Below, one piece after another: positions 15,561 through 22,621 of a DNA stretch of 25,109 bases (position 1 is the first letter of the stretch; each line of letters begins with the position of its first letter). Under the pieces are notes generated by a model. That model searched no databases. It had not been told where the DNA came from and saw only the letters and a list, made by a program, of their open reading frames with translations. A program made the translations under genes and the position numbers. The stretch is from a virus. The stretch spans positions 1 through 25,109 of IMG/VR virus record IMGVR_UViG_3300017786_000128. The stretch is one strand, 5' to 3'.

Positions 15561-16052
15561 TTACATACTCCTTGCCATTAATCCTCTAGGTTGAGGTTCT
15601 TCAACTGGTTCTTCTTCTTCTTTTGTTTGCTCTGGCATAAACTTTTCTTCTTTTAATTCTTTCATAGCCATTGCCGTAGCTATTTCATTGTTAGGCTTTA
15701 CATCACGCTTTTCCATACCAGTAACATACTTTACGTCATTTTTTTCTGCTACAAATTTTAGTAACTCTACTATAATAGGTAACATCAAAACTCCTACATC
15801 AATACTGTGTACGCCCTCCATAACAGCTGCACTTTGCATAGCGTTAGCTATCGTTGTTAAAGGCATACCCATCTCTATTACTTGTAAAAGATTAGGTACA
15901 AATTCCTCATCCGTTATCTTTTCTCTATAAAAAGGCATAACATCGTCTACATTTGTAAGCTGTGCAGGTTTTTGCCAAGGTCTATCCCCTAGCTCATGTG
16001 TCAGTCCTTCTCCGGGAATAGGTGCATCTAAACTAGCTTGCTGTATCATCAT
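15561..16052 (-). CDS. Putative virion-associated protein, 163 aa
   Basis: Function unknown. The N-terminus is proline- and glycine-rich (SLDAPIPGEGLTHELGDRPW, then QKPAQLTNVDDVMPFY), followed by a hydrophobic helical core (MGMPLTTIANAMQSAAVM and IDVGVLMLPIIVELLKFVA) and an acidic, Glu/Lys/Pro-rich tail (KEEEEPVEEPQPRG). Its position among internal virion genes suggests a structural or assembly role. The start is ATGATG: the ribosome-binding site AGGA is 4 bases from the first and 7 from the second ATG, so translation may begin one codon later. The start lies inside the 3' end of the preceding gene. Confidence 0.62.
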   Translation of the reverse strand: MMIQQASLDAPIPGEGLTHELGDRPWQKPAQLTNVDDVMPFYREKITDEEFVPNLLQVIEMGMPLTTIANAMQSAAVMEGVHSIDVGVLMLPIIVELLKFVAEKNDVKYVTGMEKRDVKPNNEIATAMAMKELKEEKFMPEQTKEEEEPVEEPQPRGLMARSM

Positions 16053-16263
16053 TTAATCCTTGTCTTGCTTCTCTTATCATTTTTACAAAGTCTGCTGCAT
16101 TTTCTGCTTCTGATTTTTGTTTTTCCTGCTTCATACCCATCATGCCAGATTTAGATAACAAACCTTTTTGCTTCTTCTTTTTAGGCTGTTTACCTAACAT
16201 ATCTAAAAACATATCCATGTTATTACACGCATCTACTGCAGGATTTGTCGGACTATACCTCAT
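16033..16263 (-). CDS. Small basic Met/Lys-rich protein, 76 aa
   Basis: Unrecognised. The middle is strongly basic (KQPKKKKQKGLLSKSGMMGM) and the C-terminus helical and acidic. It resembles small DNA-packing or linker proteins of virions in composition only. The reading frame is intact, follows the 666-aa gene after six bases, and overlaps the next gene by 20 bases, in keeping with its neighbours. Confidence 0.62.
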   Translation of the reverse strand: MRYSPTNPAVDACNNMDMFLDMLGKQPKKKKQKGLLSKSGMMGMKQEKQKSEAENAADFVKMIREARQGLNDDTAS

Positions 16264-16269
16264 TCTTTA

Positions 16270-18270
16270 TCACCCAAATAAAAATTCACTACCAAACATA
16301 AATGCTCCTATCAACTTACCAAAGCCAACAGAAGAGTTATAATCATTCTGCATCTTTTGTATGTCAACATTATTATCGGCATCTAAGTGTGCGACAGCTA
16401 AATCTTTTACTCTGTCTCTCTCATTTTCTGCACTTGTCCATGCATACTGCATAGCGTCAGAGTAATACTGCCATAGGTTATTATATGCTGTGTTTGATAT
16501 TCCAAGTAAGTTCTGTGCATTTATTTCGTTAGCACGATTGACTGCAGCGGTATCGGCTGTTGCTATTTGTCTTCTCCACTGTGCATTGTTCTGGTCAATC
16601 ACAAGCCTGTTGTTTGCATTGAACTGGTCACGTTGGTTTCTCACTTCTGTGTTAAACTGTGAGATAGCGTTTTCTTGCCCTGCATTGAACTGTGCCTGTG
16701 CATTTGCCTGTGATGCATTGAACTGTGACACTTGTGTGTCTAGCTGTGCAAAGAACTGTTTAGTCTGGTTCTCACTTGTAGCGTTAAACTGTCGTGATGC
16801 ATTTTCTGCAGCCTGATCTGTAAACAAGCTTTGTATTCTCTGCTGTGACCTAAACAACTCTGTCTGCTGTTGATTAGACAAGTTAGCCATGTCTCTCTGC
16901 ATAAAGTTCTGTGCATTTTGAACGGCAGACATTTGCCTGTTATTTAGATTAGCCATGTCCAGATTAGCCAATGCACTGGCTTCTGCCATCACTTTAGCTT
17001 GTCTGTTACTAAGATTTTGTAGATTTACAGTGTTAGCAATACGGCTGTTCTCCAGAGCTATCTGTTGCTCTGCAGTAAAGTTCATATTTGCTACGTCACT
17101 TACCTTTGCTGCATTTTGCACTCTTGCTTGAAACTCTTGAGTGAACTCCATGCCTATAAATGATGCACGTTGTTCTGCGGCAAGCATTGCACGTTGCTGT
17201 GTATTCGACAAGTTCTGTGCTTCAAACTTAGCAACCGTCTGTGCATCTGCCATTGCTATTGGAAGTGCTGATTCTAAAGATGCCTGTATAAGAGCCTGTC
17301 CTGCGATACTAGATGCCCCTAAACCTCGCTGTTGCATTACAGCCTGAACACCTCTCAATGCCCCTGCAGCCCAAGCAGGTGGGTTCTTAGCATCAAAATC
17401 TGCTGTAAGTGATGCTAACTGTCCTTGGACTGTAGCTTTTTCTGTGGGTGTTGCTGTGGCAGCTTGAATTTGTTCAGTAAATTTTGCTGCTTTTTCTGCG
17501 TTAGCTACTGGCTCTACAAGTTCGCCTTGCTGTATTTCTCTCTGTACAGGGTTTTCTAATTTAATTGCTGTACCTTGAGCTGCATCTAAATCGGACACAG
17601 CCGACTTTGTAGCTTCGGCTGCGGTTACTTTTGATCGTGGGTCATTTGGATCTAGTCGAGCAGCTTCTGTTGCTTCTGTTACGGCTGTTACTTTATCTGT
17701 AACAGTATCAGCTTGCATTGTGGCAGGTTGATCGGATTGCAACCGTCTAGATACATCACTAACATTTGCAAGCTCTTCAAATCTTCTTCTATCTTCTTCT
17801 GATATTGCAGGTGCAACTCTGCCATCTGCTTCAATCATAGGTTGACGAAAAGGAAATACAGGATCACCCACTCTAGTTCGTGATGCCAGAGTTGTACCTG
17901 CTGTTTTAGCTGTAGCCTGTGGTGCTGTTGTATCAACCATTCCAGACGTAGTTGAAACAGTTTGCCCTGCATCACCTGTAGGTATACCAAACGGTGAAAC
18001 AGTCGCACCTGTTGGTACTTTAGGATCGGTTACTCTGTCAAGTGATATATCACGAATACTTTTCTTTGCAGGTGTGCCACCTTCCTGCATCTTGTTAACA
18101 TAACCACCTGATACCATCTTACGTGCTATGTCCTGATAACGCATCATCTCTGCCTGTCTATCAGGGTTTTCTTCTAAAAACTTTTGGAAGTCTTTCTCTT
18201 CACCTTGAAAGCCCATAGCGTTGGCTATCTTTTCTATGCCTGATGGCTTAAATCCTTGAAATGAAATCAT
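16270..18270 (-). CDS. Virion protein with 11-residue (hendecad) repeats, 666 aa
   Basis: Probable internal virion or tail-associated protein; no enzyme motif. The N-terminal 60 residues (ISFQGFKPSGIEKIANAMGF … MVSGGYVNKMQEGG) resemble the opening of structural proteins I associate with marine phages. Residues 65-210 are Thr/Ala/Pro-rich and probably unstructured. Residues 353-570 are long-helical with regular spacing: N-L-(S/N)-N recurs at 353, 419, 441 and 463 (steps of 22 or multiples), and Q-F-(N/F)-x recurs every 11 residues at 494, 505, 516, 527, 538 and 549, then Q-N-N-A at 560. The C-terminus ends in a short hydrophobic segment (LIGAFMFGSEFLFG). An 11-residue period predicts a right-handed coiled coil or an amphipathic membrane helix. 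The start overlaps the upstream stop (ATGA). Confidence 0.65.
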   Translation of the reverse strand: MISFQGFKPSGIEKIANAMGFQGEEKDFQKFLEENPDRQAEMMRYQDIARKMVSGGYVNKMQEGGTPAKKSIRDISLDRVTDPKVPTGATVSPFGIPTGDAGQTVSTTSGMVDTTAPQATAKTAGTTLASRTRVGDPVFPFRQPMIEADGRVAPAISEEDRRRFEELANVSDVSRRLQSDQPATMQADTVTDKVTAVTEATEAARLDPNDPRSKVTAAEATKSAVSDLDAAQGTAIKLENPVQREIQQGELVEPVANAEKAAKFTEQIQAATATPTEKATVQGQLASLTADFDAKNPPAWAAGALRGVQAVMQQRGLGASSIAGQALIQASLESALPIAMADAQTVAKFEAQNLSNTQQRAMLAAEQRASFIGMEFTQEFQARVQNAAKVSDVANMNFTAEQQIALENSRIANTVNLQNLSNRQAKVMAEASALANLDMANLNNRQMSAVQNAQNFMQRDMANLSNQQQTELFRSQQRIQSLFTDQAAENASRQFNATSENQTKQFFAQLDTQVSQFNASQANAQAQFNAGQENAISQFNTEVRNQRDQFNANNRLVIDQNNAQWRRQIATADTAAVNRANEINAQNLLGISNTAYNNLWQYYSDAMQYAWTSAENERDRVKDLAVAHLDADNNVDIQKMQNDYNSSVGFGKLIGAFMFGSEFLFG
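16561..16791 (-). repeat. Seven tandem 33-base coding units (11-residue repeats)
   Basis: Encodes residues 494-570 of the 666-aa virion protein. Each 11-residue unit begins with Gln and mostly reads QFNA followed by polar residues (for example QFNASQANAQA, QFNAGQENAIS, QFNTEVRNQRD). No insertion or deletion occurs between units. At the DNA level the units are related (recurrent GCATTGAACTG on the plus strand) but not identical, so they are old or under selection at protein level. Confidence 0.75.
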
Positions 18271-18503
18271 TTGCTCTCTCTACTTAATACTCTATCTAGC
18301 TTATCTTCTAGTCTATGTAATGCTTCCATCACTCCATGCATCTCCTGCTTTACCTCTGCTCTTGATGCATACTCTTCTCTCGTTTTATTCAGAAGTATGT
18401 CTATGCGTTTCACCTCAATCATTACATTACGAAATGTCCATATAGCAGGTGCTATCACAAGGGTTAGAATTAAATTCCAAAACATTACTGGGTCTATTTC
18501 CAT
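18267..18503 (-). CDS. Small membrane protein, holin-like topology, 78 aa
   Basis: One transmembrane segment near the N-terminus (about residues 7-27, MFWNLILTLVIAPAIWTFRN) followed by a charged coiled-coil tail (EVKRIDILLNKTREEYASRA and onward). Single-span small phage proteins of this form include holins, spanin-like proteins and virion membrane proteins; no family is recognised. One base separates it from the preceding cysteine-rich gene and its stop overlaps the next start. No endolysin was recognised in the window, so a lysis role is suggested only by size and topology. Confidence 0.6.
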   Translation of the reverse strand: MEIDPVMFWNLILTLVIAPAIWTFRNVMIEVKRIDILLNKTREEYASRAEVKQEMHGVMEALHRLEDKLDRVLSRESK

Positions 18504-18504
18504 A

Positions 18505-18972
18505 TTACTTAAAACTCTTATTCATTGACTCAAGAACACTATCTATGTTAGGTGGCTGACCATTTGGGTCATATCTGCAACGGTACTCTGTTGGGCATTG
18601 TCCTTCTACCACTAGCGTATATGTATCGTTTGCTCCCTTGTACAAACAGACCTGCTGTCCATTCTTTGCTTGTACTCTTTTGTATCTACGACATGTGATA
18701 TACTTTGGGTCTTCACGTTTGCCTAGTCTTTTCTCTTGCTCCCATGTCCAGTCGCTGAACTTCTTGAGGAAGCAGGTGTAGCAGTTCTTGATGTTGTCGG
18801 ATTGTGCTAAATATATTGTACCATATTTATTTGCACAAAGCCACTCAAATGTTTGCTGTCCACCGTCTTTTCTTACGCAGTTACCACCATCCTCTGTCGA
18901 ACCCCATAAGGGTAAAAATAAACAGCACCAAAGCACCAAGACCAACAACAGAAACCACTGCCAAAGCGACAT
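18505..18972 (-). CDS. Cysteine-rich membrane-anchored or exported protein, 155 aa
   Basis: Unrecognised family. The N-terminus is a strongly hydrophobic segment (residues 5-23, WFLLLVLVLWCCLFLPLW) that would act as signal anchor or signal peptide. The remainder is basic and holds eight cysteines (32, 46, 64, 67, 94, 109, 126, 132), including the pair CYTC, suggesting disulfide bonds and thus a periplasmic or outer location. C16/C17 do not form a normal lipobox. The first 30 codons overlap the end of the 164-aa gene in another frame. Possible roles are spanin, superinfection exclusion or virion surface protein; none can be shown. Confidence 0.62.
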   Translation of the reverse strand: MSLWQWFLLLVLVLWCCLFLPLWGSTEDGGNCVRKDGGQQTFEWLCANKYGTIYLAQSDNIKNCYTCFLKKFSDWTWEQEKRLGKREDPKYITCRRYKRVQAKNGQQVCLYKGANDTYTLVVEGQCPTEYRCRYDPNGQPPNIDSVLESMNKSFK

Positions 18973-19375
18973 AGTTTATAACCTTTTCTCTGAAGATTTT
19001 CTTGTCGTATATTTCTTTTTGTCTTCTCTTACGTATGTCTGCTTCCATACGTAGGAGTTCTTCCCACCCAGATTGCCCCTGAGAAAACTGTATAAAAGTG
19101 CGTAGGTCATTTCTTTGTTGTTCCAGTTGTTTTTTAGCAGCAAATGCTTCTATTGCTTCTTCTTCTATGCTTTTGGCACTGAGTACCTTACGGAGCATTG
19201 ATGGGTTGTTAGCAGACTTGTGGGCAGCATCTACATCACTGACTGCACCCATCCACCGTGACAAGTCCCCTGCCATACTTTCAAAGTCTCGTCCTGCCTG
19301 AAATGCTCTCTTGATACCATTGAAAGCTGTGCTTGCTGTAGCGACTGCAGCAGATATGGTAACAGGGTCAAACAC
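18881..19375 (-). CDS. Virion or membrane protein with C-terminal transmembrane segment, 164 aa
   Basis: The N-terminus is Ala-rich and helical (DPVTISAAVATASTAFNGI), the centre is a charged coiled coil (AFAAKKQLEQQRNDL, residues 78-92, to about 128), and residues 134-157 form one transmembrane helix (VALAVVSVVGLGALVLFIF). The start is GTG, whose first base is the last base of the preceding gene's TAG; no ATG is available nearby. Ninety-two bases overlap the 155-aa gene, exactly over the membrane segment. Proteins of this shape occur beside tail-fibre genes in marine podoviruses; the function is unknown. Confidence 0.65.
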   Translation of the reverse strand: MFDPVTISAAVATASTAFNGIKRAFQAGRDFESMAGDLSRWMGAVSDVDAAHKSANNPSMLRKVLSAKSIEEEAIEAFAAKKQLEQQRNDLRTFIQFSQGQSGWEELLRMEADIRKRRQKEIYDKKIFREKVINYVALAVVSVVGLGALVLFIFTLMGFDRGWW

Positions 19376-19548
19376 TAATCAGCGTCCTGTATGGTCAGTG
19401 TGCCTTCCTTTACTTGTTTTAGTATCTCTGCGTAGTGTCTGTTGTTAGGGTCTAGTGGAACAAACATTGTTTCACCATCTATAGAGCCTCTAACTGTATC
19501 TAGTTCCCCTTTATCATTTTTAAGATATTGTGCATTTGTAATTAACAT
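19375..19548 (-). CDS. Small protein of tail-fibre neighbourhood, 57 aa
   Basis: An open frame fills the 181-base space between the 368-aa fibre gene and the 164-aa gene. The product starts MLITNAQYLKNDKGEL and contains VPLDPNNRHYAEILKQVKEG and ends TIQDAD. The element VPxDPxNRHYxE…xxG…D is typical of small proteins found next to tail-fibre genes and of the N-terminal part of some fibre-assembly proteins. AGG lies 7 bases before the ATG, and the TAG stop shares a base with the next GTG. Function is inferred from context only. Confidence 0.72.
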   Translation of the reverse strand: MLITNAQYLKNDKGELDTVRGSIDGETMFVPLDPNNRHYAEILKQVKEGTLTIQDAD

Positions 19549-19556
19549 TTTATAAC

Positions 19557-20663
19557 CTATAGTTCTGCATCTACTTCAATGCTAGTAGACCCTGTTGAGT
19601 AAAAGCCAGAAGGCTGTGCTGCAGTTAAGCCTGAGTAACTTGCTCCTTGAATCCTGCCGTTTGTTTTGTTTGCAGTTAGAAAAGAATTAGTTCCTGTTGA
19701 AGAAGGATAACCACCAGTTCCTACTAAAAAAGTTGCATTTCCACTACTTTGTCCTGCTGTGGGTAGAGTAACAGTTGGAGTGGCTCTTTTTTCAGCATAT
19801 TCAAAAGCAGCATGTGCAGAGGTTGTACTGTCTGAATAACCAATTCGCACAAAACCTGAATTTTCATAATCAAATTTTTCATAATATCTTTTTGATTTAA
19901 TTAGTGTAACGTCAAAAGGCTCTGACTCAAACTCTGTTGGGTTCTGCCCTACTTCTAACTGAACTCCTGTGATGAAGAATGTTCTGTCTGTGCTGTCAAA
20001 GAATGAGCTTCCCCCTGCAGCCCTATTAGCGTTTGTTACACTAGCAAAAGAAGATGAGTTTAACGTACCACCTGCAAAAGTAGAACCTGCATGAAGAAAA
20101 ATAATAAGCAGTAAACTTGAATTATTGTCATCATCAAAAGCACCTGTAGTATCAGCAGGAAATGTAAGTTCTACTCGTGTCCAATCTGTTGTTACATTAA
20201 ATGTTTTGGAACATTGTCTTGAGTTATCTTCATCAAACAACTCACACACATATGTGGCACTAGCATTACCCTTTACATAAAACGAAACAGCAAAGGGCTT
20301 TGCATCTGACGTTCCTTTTGCAAACGCTTGTAAATTTTGACCTTCTATTCTTTGTTCAATTTGTAGTCTTTCACCTGCTGCTATTGATGTATCTGCAGTA
20401 GTGCAAGCTAGTTTTAAACTATTAGCAAAACCACTAGGAGCAGAACTATCTTGTGTCATGGTAAATCGTCCTGCATTAGCACTATCAAGATTTAGATTGA
20501 ACCTGTCTATAGTGTAGTATCCATCAGTAGCACCCAATCCTGTGCTTGACGTTCCTCTCTGTGCCACATTCATCGCACCATTTATGATGACATTCCTGTT
20601 TACTCCACCACCACCTGCGTTGATGTTGCCTATTAGGTTTGCTAATTCTGCTGCTTTGCTCAT
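19557..20663 (-). CDS. Tail fibre / receptor-binding protein, 368 aa
   Basis: Likely distal tail component that contacts the host surface. After a short Gly-rich linker (NAGGGG) comes NRNVIINGAMNVAQRGTSS and TDGYYTIDRF, a signature repeated in many marine phage tail proteins, leading into a beta-rich domain of the carbohydrate-binding-module type (KPFAVSFYVKGNASATYVC, WTRVELTFPADTTG, TFFITGVQLEVGQNPTEFE). The C-terminal ~120 residues are a separate Ser/Thr/Gly-rich part, presumably variable. The start at 20663 is set by GGAG 7 bases upstream inside the preceding gene's GDLA codons and by the ATGA overlap. Binding target unknown. Confidence 0.78.
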   Translation of the reverse strand: MSKAAELANLIGNINAGGGGVNRNVIINGAMNVAQRGTSSTGLGATDGYYTIDRFNLNLDSANAGRFTMTQDSSAPSGFANSLKLACTTADTSIAAGERLQIEQRIEGQNLQAFAKGTSDAKPFAVSFYVKGNASATYVCELFDEDNSRQCSKTFNVTTDWTRVELTFPADTTGAFDDDNNSSLLLIIFLHAGSTFAGGTLNSSSFASVTNANRAAGGSSFFDSTDRTFFITGVQLEVGQNPTEFESEPFDVTLIKSKRYYEKFDYENSGFVRIGYSDSTTSAHAAFEYAEKRATPTVTLPTAGQSSGNATFLVGTGGYPSSTGTNSFLTANKTNGRIQGASYSGLTAAQPSGFYSTGSTSIEVDAEL

Positions 20664-21046
20664 GCTAAATCTCCGTGTGCTGCTTTTGAAACAATAGCTA
20701 CGTCTACTCCACTAGCACCTGTATTATAGACTTCTACACGAGTTGCTGAAGTTGTTACAGATTGTTGAATAAAATCAGCCCCTGCTCCACTTATATTAAC
20801 AGAGTAGTCGTTGTTTGCCATTGCATTAGTCAATGTTGAGCTATAGTCTCCTGTAGTATGGTCAGTTATACTAGCATAATTGAATGAATCTTGTATAGCA
20901 GCAGTGCTTGTTCCGTTAAATTGTAACCATCCTTTACACAATCCCTGTTGCAGATTAGTCGTGGTGCTATTCCCTTCGCCTGTCACAGCGATTGACCCTG
21001 CTGTGGTTACACCTGTTAATGTATTAATTTTTAGTGTTGATGCCAT
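20660..21046 (-). CDS. Small tail/fibre protein, GDLA-type paralogue 1, 128 aa
   Basis: Member of a five-gene paralogous set. It begins MASTLKINTLTG, then TAGSIAVTGEGNSTTTNLQQ, then GLCKGWLQFNGTS, DSFNYASITDHTTGDYS and TNAMANNDYSV, and ends HGDLA. Proteins of this pattern are frequent in marine phage tail clusters and are thought to be beta-structured fibre components. A longer frame begins at 21064, but its extra residues (MWRLSI) are just the out-of-frame reading of the upstream junction; the ATG at 21046 shares TAATG with the upstream stop and lines up with the paralogues. Its last codons carry the ribosome-binding site of the 368-aa fibre. Confidence 0.75.
   Translation of the reverse strand: MASTLKINTLTGVTTAGSIAVTGEGNSTTTNLQQGLCKGWLQFNGTSTAAIQDSFNYASITDHTTGDYSSTLTNAMANNDYSVNISGAGADFIQQSVTTSATRVEVYNTGASGVDVAIVSKAAHGDLA
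20661..20674 (-). repeat. GDLA junction cassette, copy 1
   Basis: Minus strand GGAGATTTAGCATG: codons for GDLA, TGA stop overlapping ATG, with GGAG 7 bases from the start of the 368-aa fibre gene. Confidence 0.85.
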
Positions 21047-21060
21047 TATGCTAAGTCTCC
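21044..21060 (-). repeat. GDLA junction cassette, copy 2
   Basis: Minus strand GGAGACTTAGCATAATG: codons for GDLA, TAA stop sharing one A with the ATG at 21046, GGAG 10 bases upstream of the start. Confidence 0.85.
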
Positions 21061-21525
21061 ACAAATTTGTACACCTGCTTCTTTTACATCCACAGCATTA
21101 GTGTTTGCCTGTTTTGCTACAAACCTAACTGAACCGACTAAAACTTGGTCATCGTTTTCTAAAAAGGTACGGTCAACTCCATGCGTGGTACACGAGTAGT
21201 CATCATTTGCCATGTCGTTAGTTATGCTAACTGTATAATCTCCTGTTCCTTCGTCAATTAAACCAGAGCAATTAAAACTATCAGAAAATGAGATACTACC
21301 TGCAGTCCCATCAAATTTGCACCAACACTTAGTTAATCCCTGCTGTACACTCGTAGTAGTTGTACCACCCTCTCCAACAATAGTGGTCTGTCCTGTGGAG
21401 TTCATGGTTAGCTTTGTAGCATTGGCTACCTTCAGCAATATCTGGTCATTAGTCGCAAGGTCAATACCTGTGTCATTATCTCCCCCTGCATTGACGATTG
21501 TATCTACTTTAATTTCACTTGCCAT
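21046..21525 (-). CDS. Small tail/fibre protein, GDLA-type paralogue 2, 159 aa
   Basis: Second member of the paralogous set, with an N-terminal insertion relative to the others: MASEIKVDTIVNAGGDNDTG and LATNDQILLKVANATKLTMN precede the shared TTTSVQQGLTKCWCKFDGT, DSFNCSGLIDEGTGDYTVS and TNDMANDDYSC; it ends CGDLA. The N-terminal part (VDTI…G..D…L) resembles the start of other marine phage fibre proteins, so this gene may be a fusion of two fibre modules. It contains several Cys, unlike its paralogues. Start and stop both lie in TAATG junctions. Confidence 0.73.
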   Translation of the reverse strand: MASEIKVDTIVNAGGDNDTGIDLATNDQILLKVANATKLTMNSTGQTTIVGEGGTTTTSVQQGLTKCWCKFDGTAGSISFSDSFNCSGLIDEGTGDYTVSITNDMANDDYSCTTHGVDRTFLENDDQVLVGSVRFVAKQANTNAVDVKEAGVQICGDLA

Positions 21526-21539
21526 TATGCTAAATCTCC
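21523..21539 (-). repeat. GDLA junction cassette, copy 3
   Basis: Minus strand GGAGATTTAGCATAATG, preceded by another GGA so that GGAGGAG is present. Same arrangement of GDLA codons, TAATG overlap and embedded ribosome-binding site. Confidence 0.85.
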
Positions 21540-21914
21540 TCCAAATGCTGCAGCCATTACAGTATCAGATAAACTATCTCCAGTGCTAAAAGAAAATTGT
21601 GAACAGGCTGTAGTTGTTAAGTCTTGAGGAGCAATCATTGTATACCCATAATTACCATCGTTAGGAATGGCTATGTAGCCATCATCAGATATGTATGGAT
21701 TAGCATGAGCGTAGTTAATTTTGCCTGTAGATGCGTCTGTTACACTACTCAAATTAAAAGTATCGCCAGAGGAATTATCTGACTGCTTAAATATAACACT
21801 AAAGCCCTTTATTAATCCCTTTTGAATAGATGTAGTAGTGCTACCCTCAGTAATATTCATACTACCCTTTGTTGTTCTTCCTTCTATATTATCTACTTGT
21901 AATTTTGATGTCAT
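21525..21914 (-). CDS. Small tail/fibre protein, GDLA-type paralogue 3 (divergent), 129 aa
   Basis: The most divergent member of the set: MTSKLQVDNIEGRTTKGSMN, TEGSTTTSIQKGLIKGFSVI, DTFNLSSVTDASTGKINYAH, ending FGGDLA. The shared positions (TTTS(V/I)QxGLxK and D(S/T)FN…TD..TG) show common descent with 20660-21046, 21046-21525, 24162-24578 and 24578-24994. It starts in an ATGA overlap with the preceding gene, which lacks the GDLA ending, so this junction has the weaker SD-like sequence ATGGA. Confidence 0.72.
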   Translation of the reverse strand: MTSKLQVDNIEGRTTKGSMNITEGSTTTSIQKGLIKGFSVIFKQSDNSSGDTFNLSSVTDASTGKINYAHANPYISDDGYIAIPNDGNYGYTMIAPQDLTTTACSQFSFSTGDSLSDTVMAAAFGGDLA

Positions 21915-22375
21915 AATATTGTATAAAATCCATTAACTGTTAGCGTTGCTGATGCACCGACTGTAATTGGTCCTGCTGATAGAGCATTGGTTGTACTACT
22001 GATTGTTACATCAGCACTGATTGTCTGACCATTGGTTCGTATGATGCTGTCGTTACCTAAGAAGGGATACCGTGTGTCAGACTCAGACTTGGTGTAGCTG
22101 TTGGCTATACTAAATGTGTCATACACAACTATCTCTACTACATCATTAGCTGATGCTCCTGTTACCAACACAACTGATGTACCTGATGTAGAGGTGTAGT
22201 CGGTTGCAGGTTTGAGTAAGATTCCATTCTGATACACATCAACGTACTCTGAGTCTGGATATGTCAATGTGAGTGAGTTAGCATCTGAACCACTGAAGGA
22301 TGTCTGCCCTGCTGTGGCTTGGTAGATGAACCTGTTACGGATACCTTGCTGTGGTGCTTTTCCTATGTATGGCAT
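21911..22375 (-). CDS. Tail fibre-like structural protein, 154 aa
   Basis: The N-terminus MPYIGKAPQQGIRNRFIYQA, then TAGQTSFSGSDANSLTLTY, VDVYQNGILLKPATDYTSTS and DVVEIVVYDTFS, is a pattern shared by many cyanophage and other marine phage tail-fibre proteins; it forms a beta-rich domain. The segment YTKSESDTRYP is like the short coiled or triple-helical connectors of trimeric fibres. The C-terminus is a small TI/SA repeat-like strand region (TISSTTNALSAGPITVGASA). AGGAG precedes the ATG. Likely a fibre shaft or tip subunit; partner unknown. Confidence 0.76.
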   Translation of the reverse strand: MPYIGKAPQQGIRNRFIYQATAGQTSFSGSDANSLTLTYPDSEYVDVYQNGILLKPATDYTSTSGTSVVLVTGASANDVVEIVVYDTFSIANSYTKSESDTRYPFLGNDSIIRTNGQTISADVTISSTTNALSAGPITVGASATLTVNGFYTIL

Positions 22376-22387
22376 TTAGTTATTCTC

Positions 22388-22621
22388 CTATGACGGCTTT
22401 GTTGGGAACTTAATTGAGAACATATCAACTGGTGCTGAAGTCGCAGTAATTACTTGATTGATAAAGTCTGAACTTGCTGTTGAAGGTAAATCCCTCAATG
22501 CTTGCCTATACGTTTTCCAATCAGCATCATTTGATAAAGTCACATCTCTGCTTTGTGTCCAGTCGCTTTCTGCTAAAAGTTTGTCTCTAGTTTCTCTTAA
22601 TTGTTTCATCGCTATTGACAT
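22388..22621 (-). CDS. Phage tail assembly chaperone-like protein, 77 aa
   Basis: The sequence KQLRETRDKLLAESDWTQSR followed by a variable segment and WKTYRQALRDLPS is the signature of the phage tail assembly chaperone family (Pfam Phage_tail_APC), commonly encoded right beside fibre genes. Such proteins are thought to help fibres fold or trimerise. It is short, containing the conserved domain plus a 25-residue tail. Its start shares TAATG with the stop of the 231-aa gene upstream. Confidence 0.8.
   Translation of the reverse strand: MSIAMKQLRETRDKLLAESDWTQSRDVTLSNDADWKTYRQALRDLPSTASSDFINQVITATSAPVDMFSIKFPTKPS

Noticed and set aside
16561-17238. Repeat block as a CRISPR array or non-coding tandem repeat
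   Set aside because: Units are contiguous, degenerate, in frame with an intact 666-aa gene, with no spacers.
16490-17347. Cys- and Ala-rich plus-strand frames opposite the 666-aa gene
   Set aside because: They are antisense readings of Gln/Asn/Ala-rich repeat codons.
21046-21064. Longer start (MWRLSI…) for the GDLA paralogue at 20660-21046
   Set aside because: The added residues are the junction cassette read out of frame; ATG 21046 aligns with all paralogues and with the TAATG overlap.
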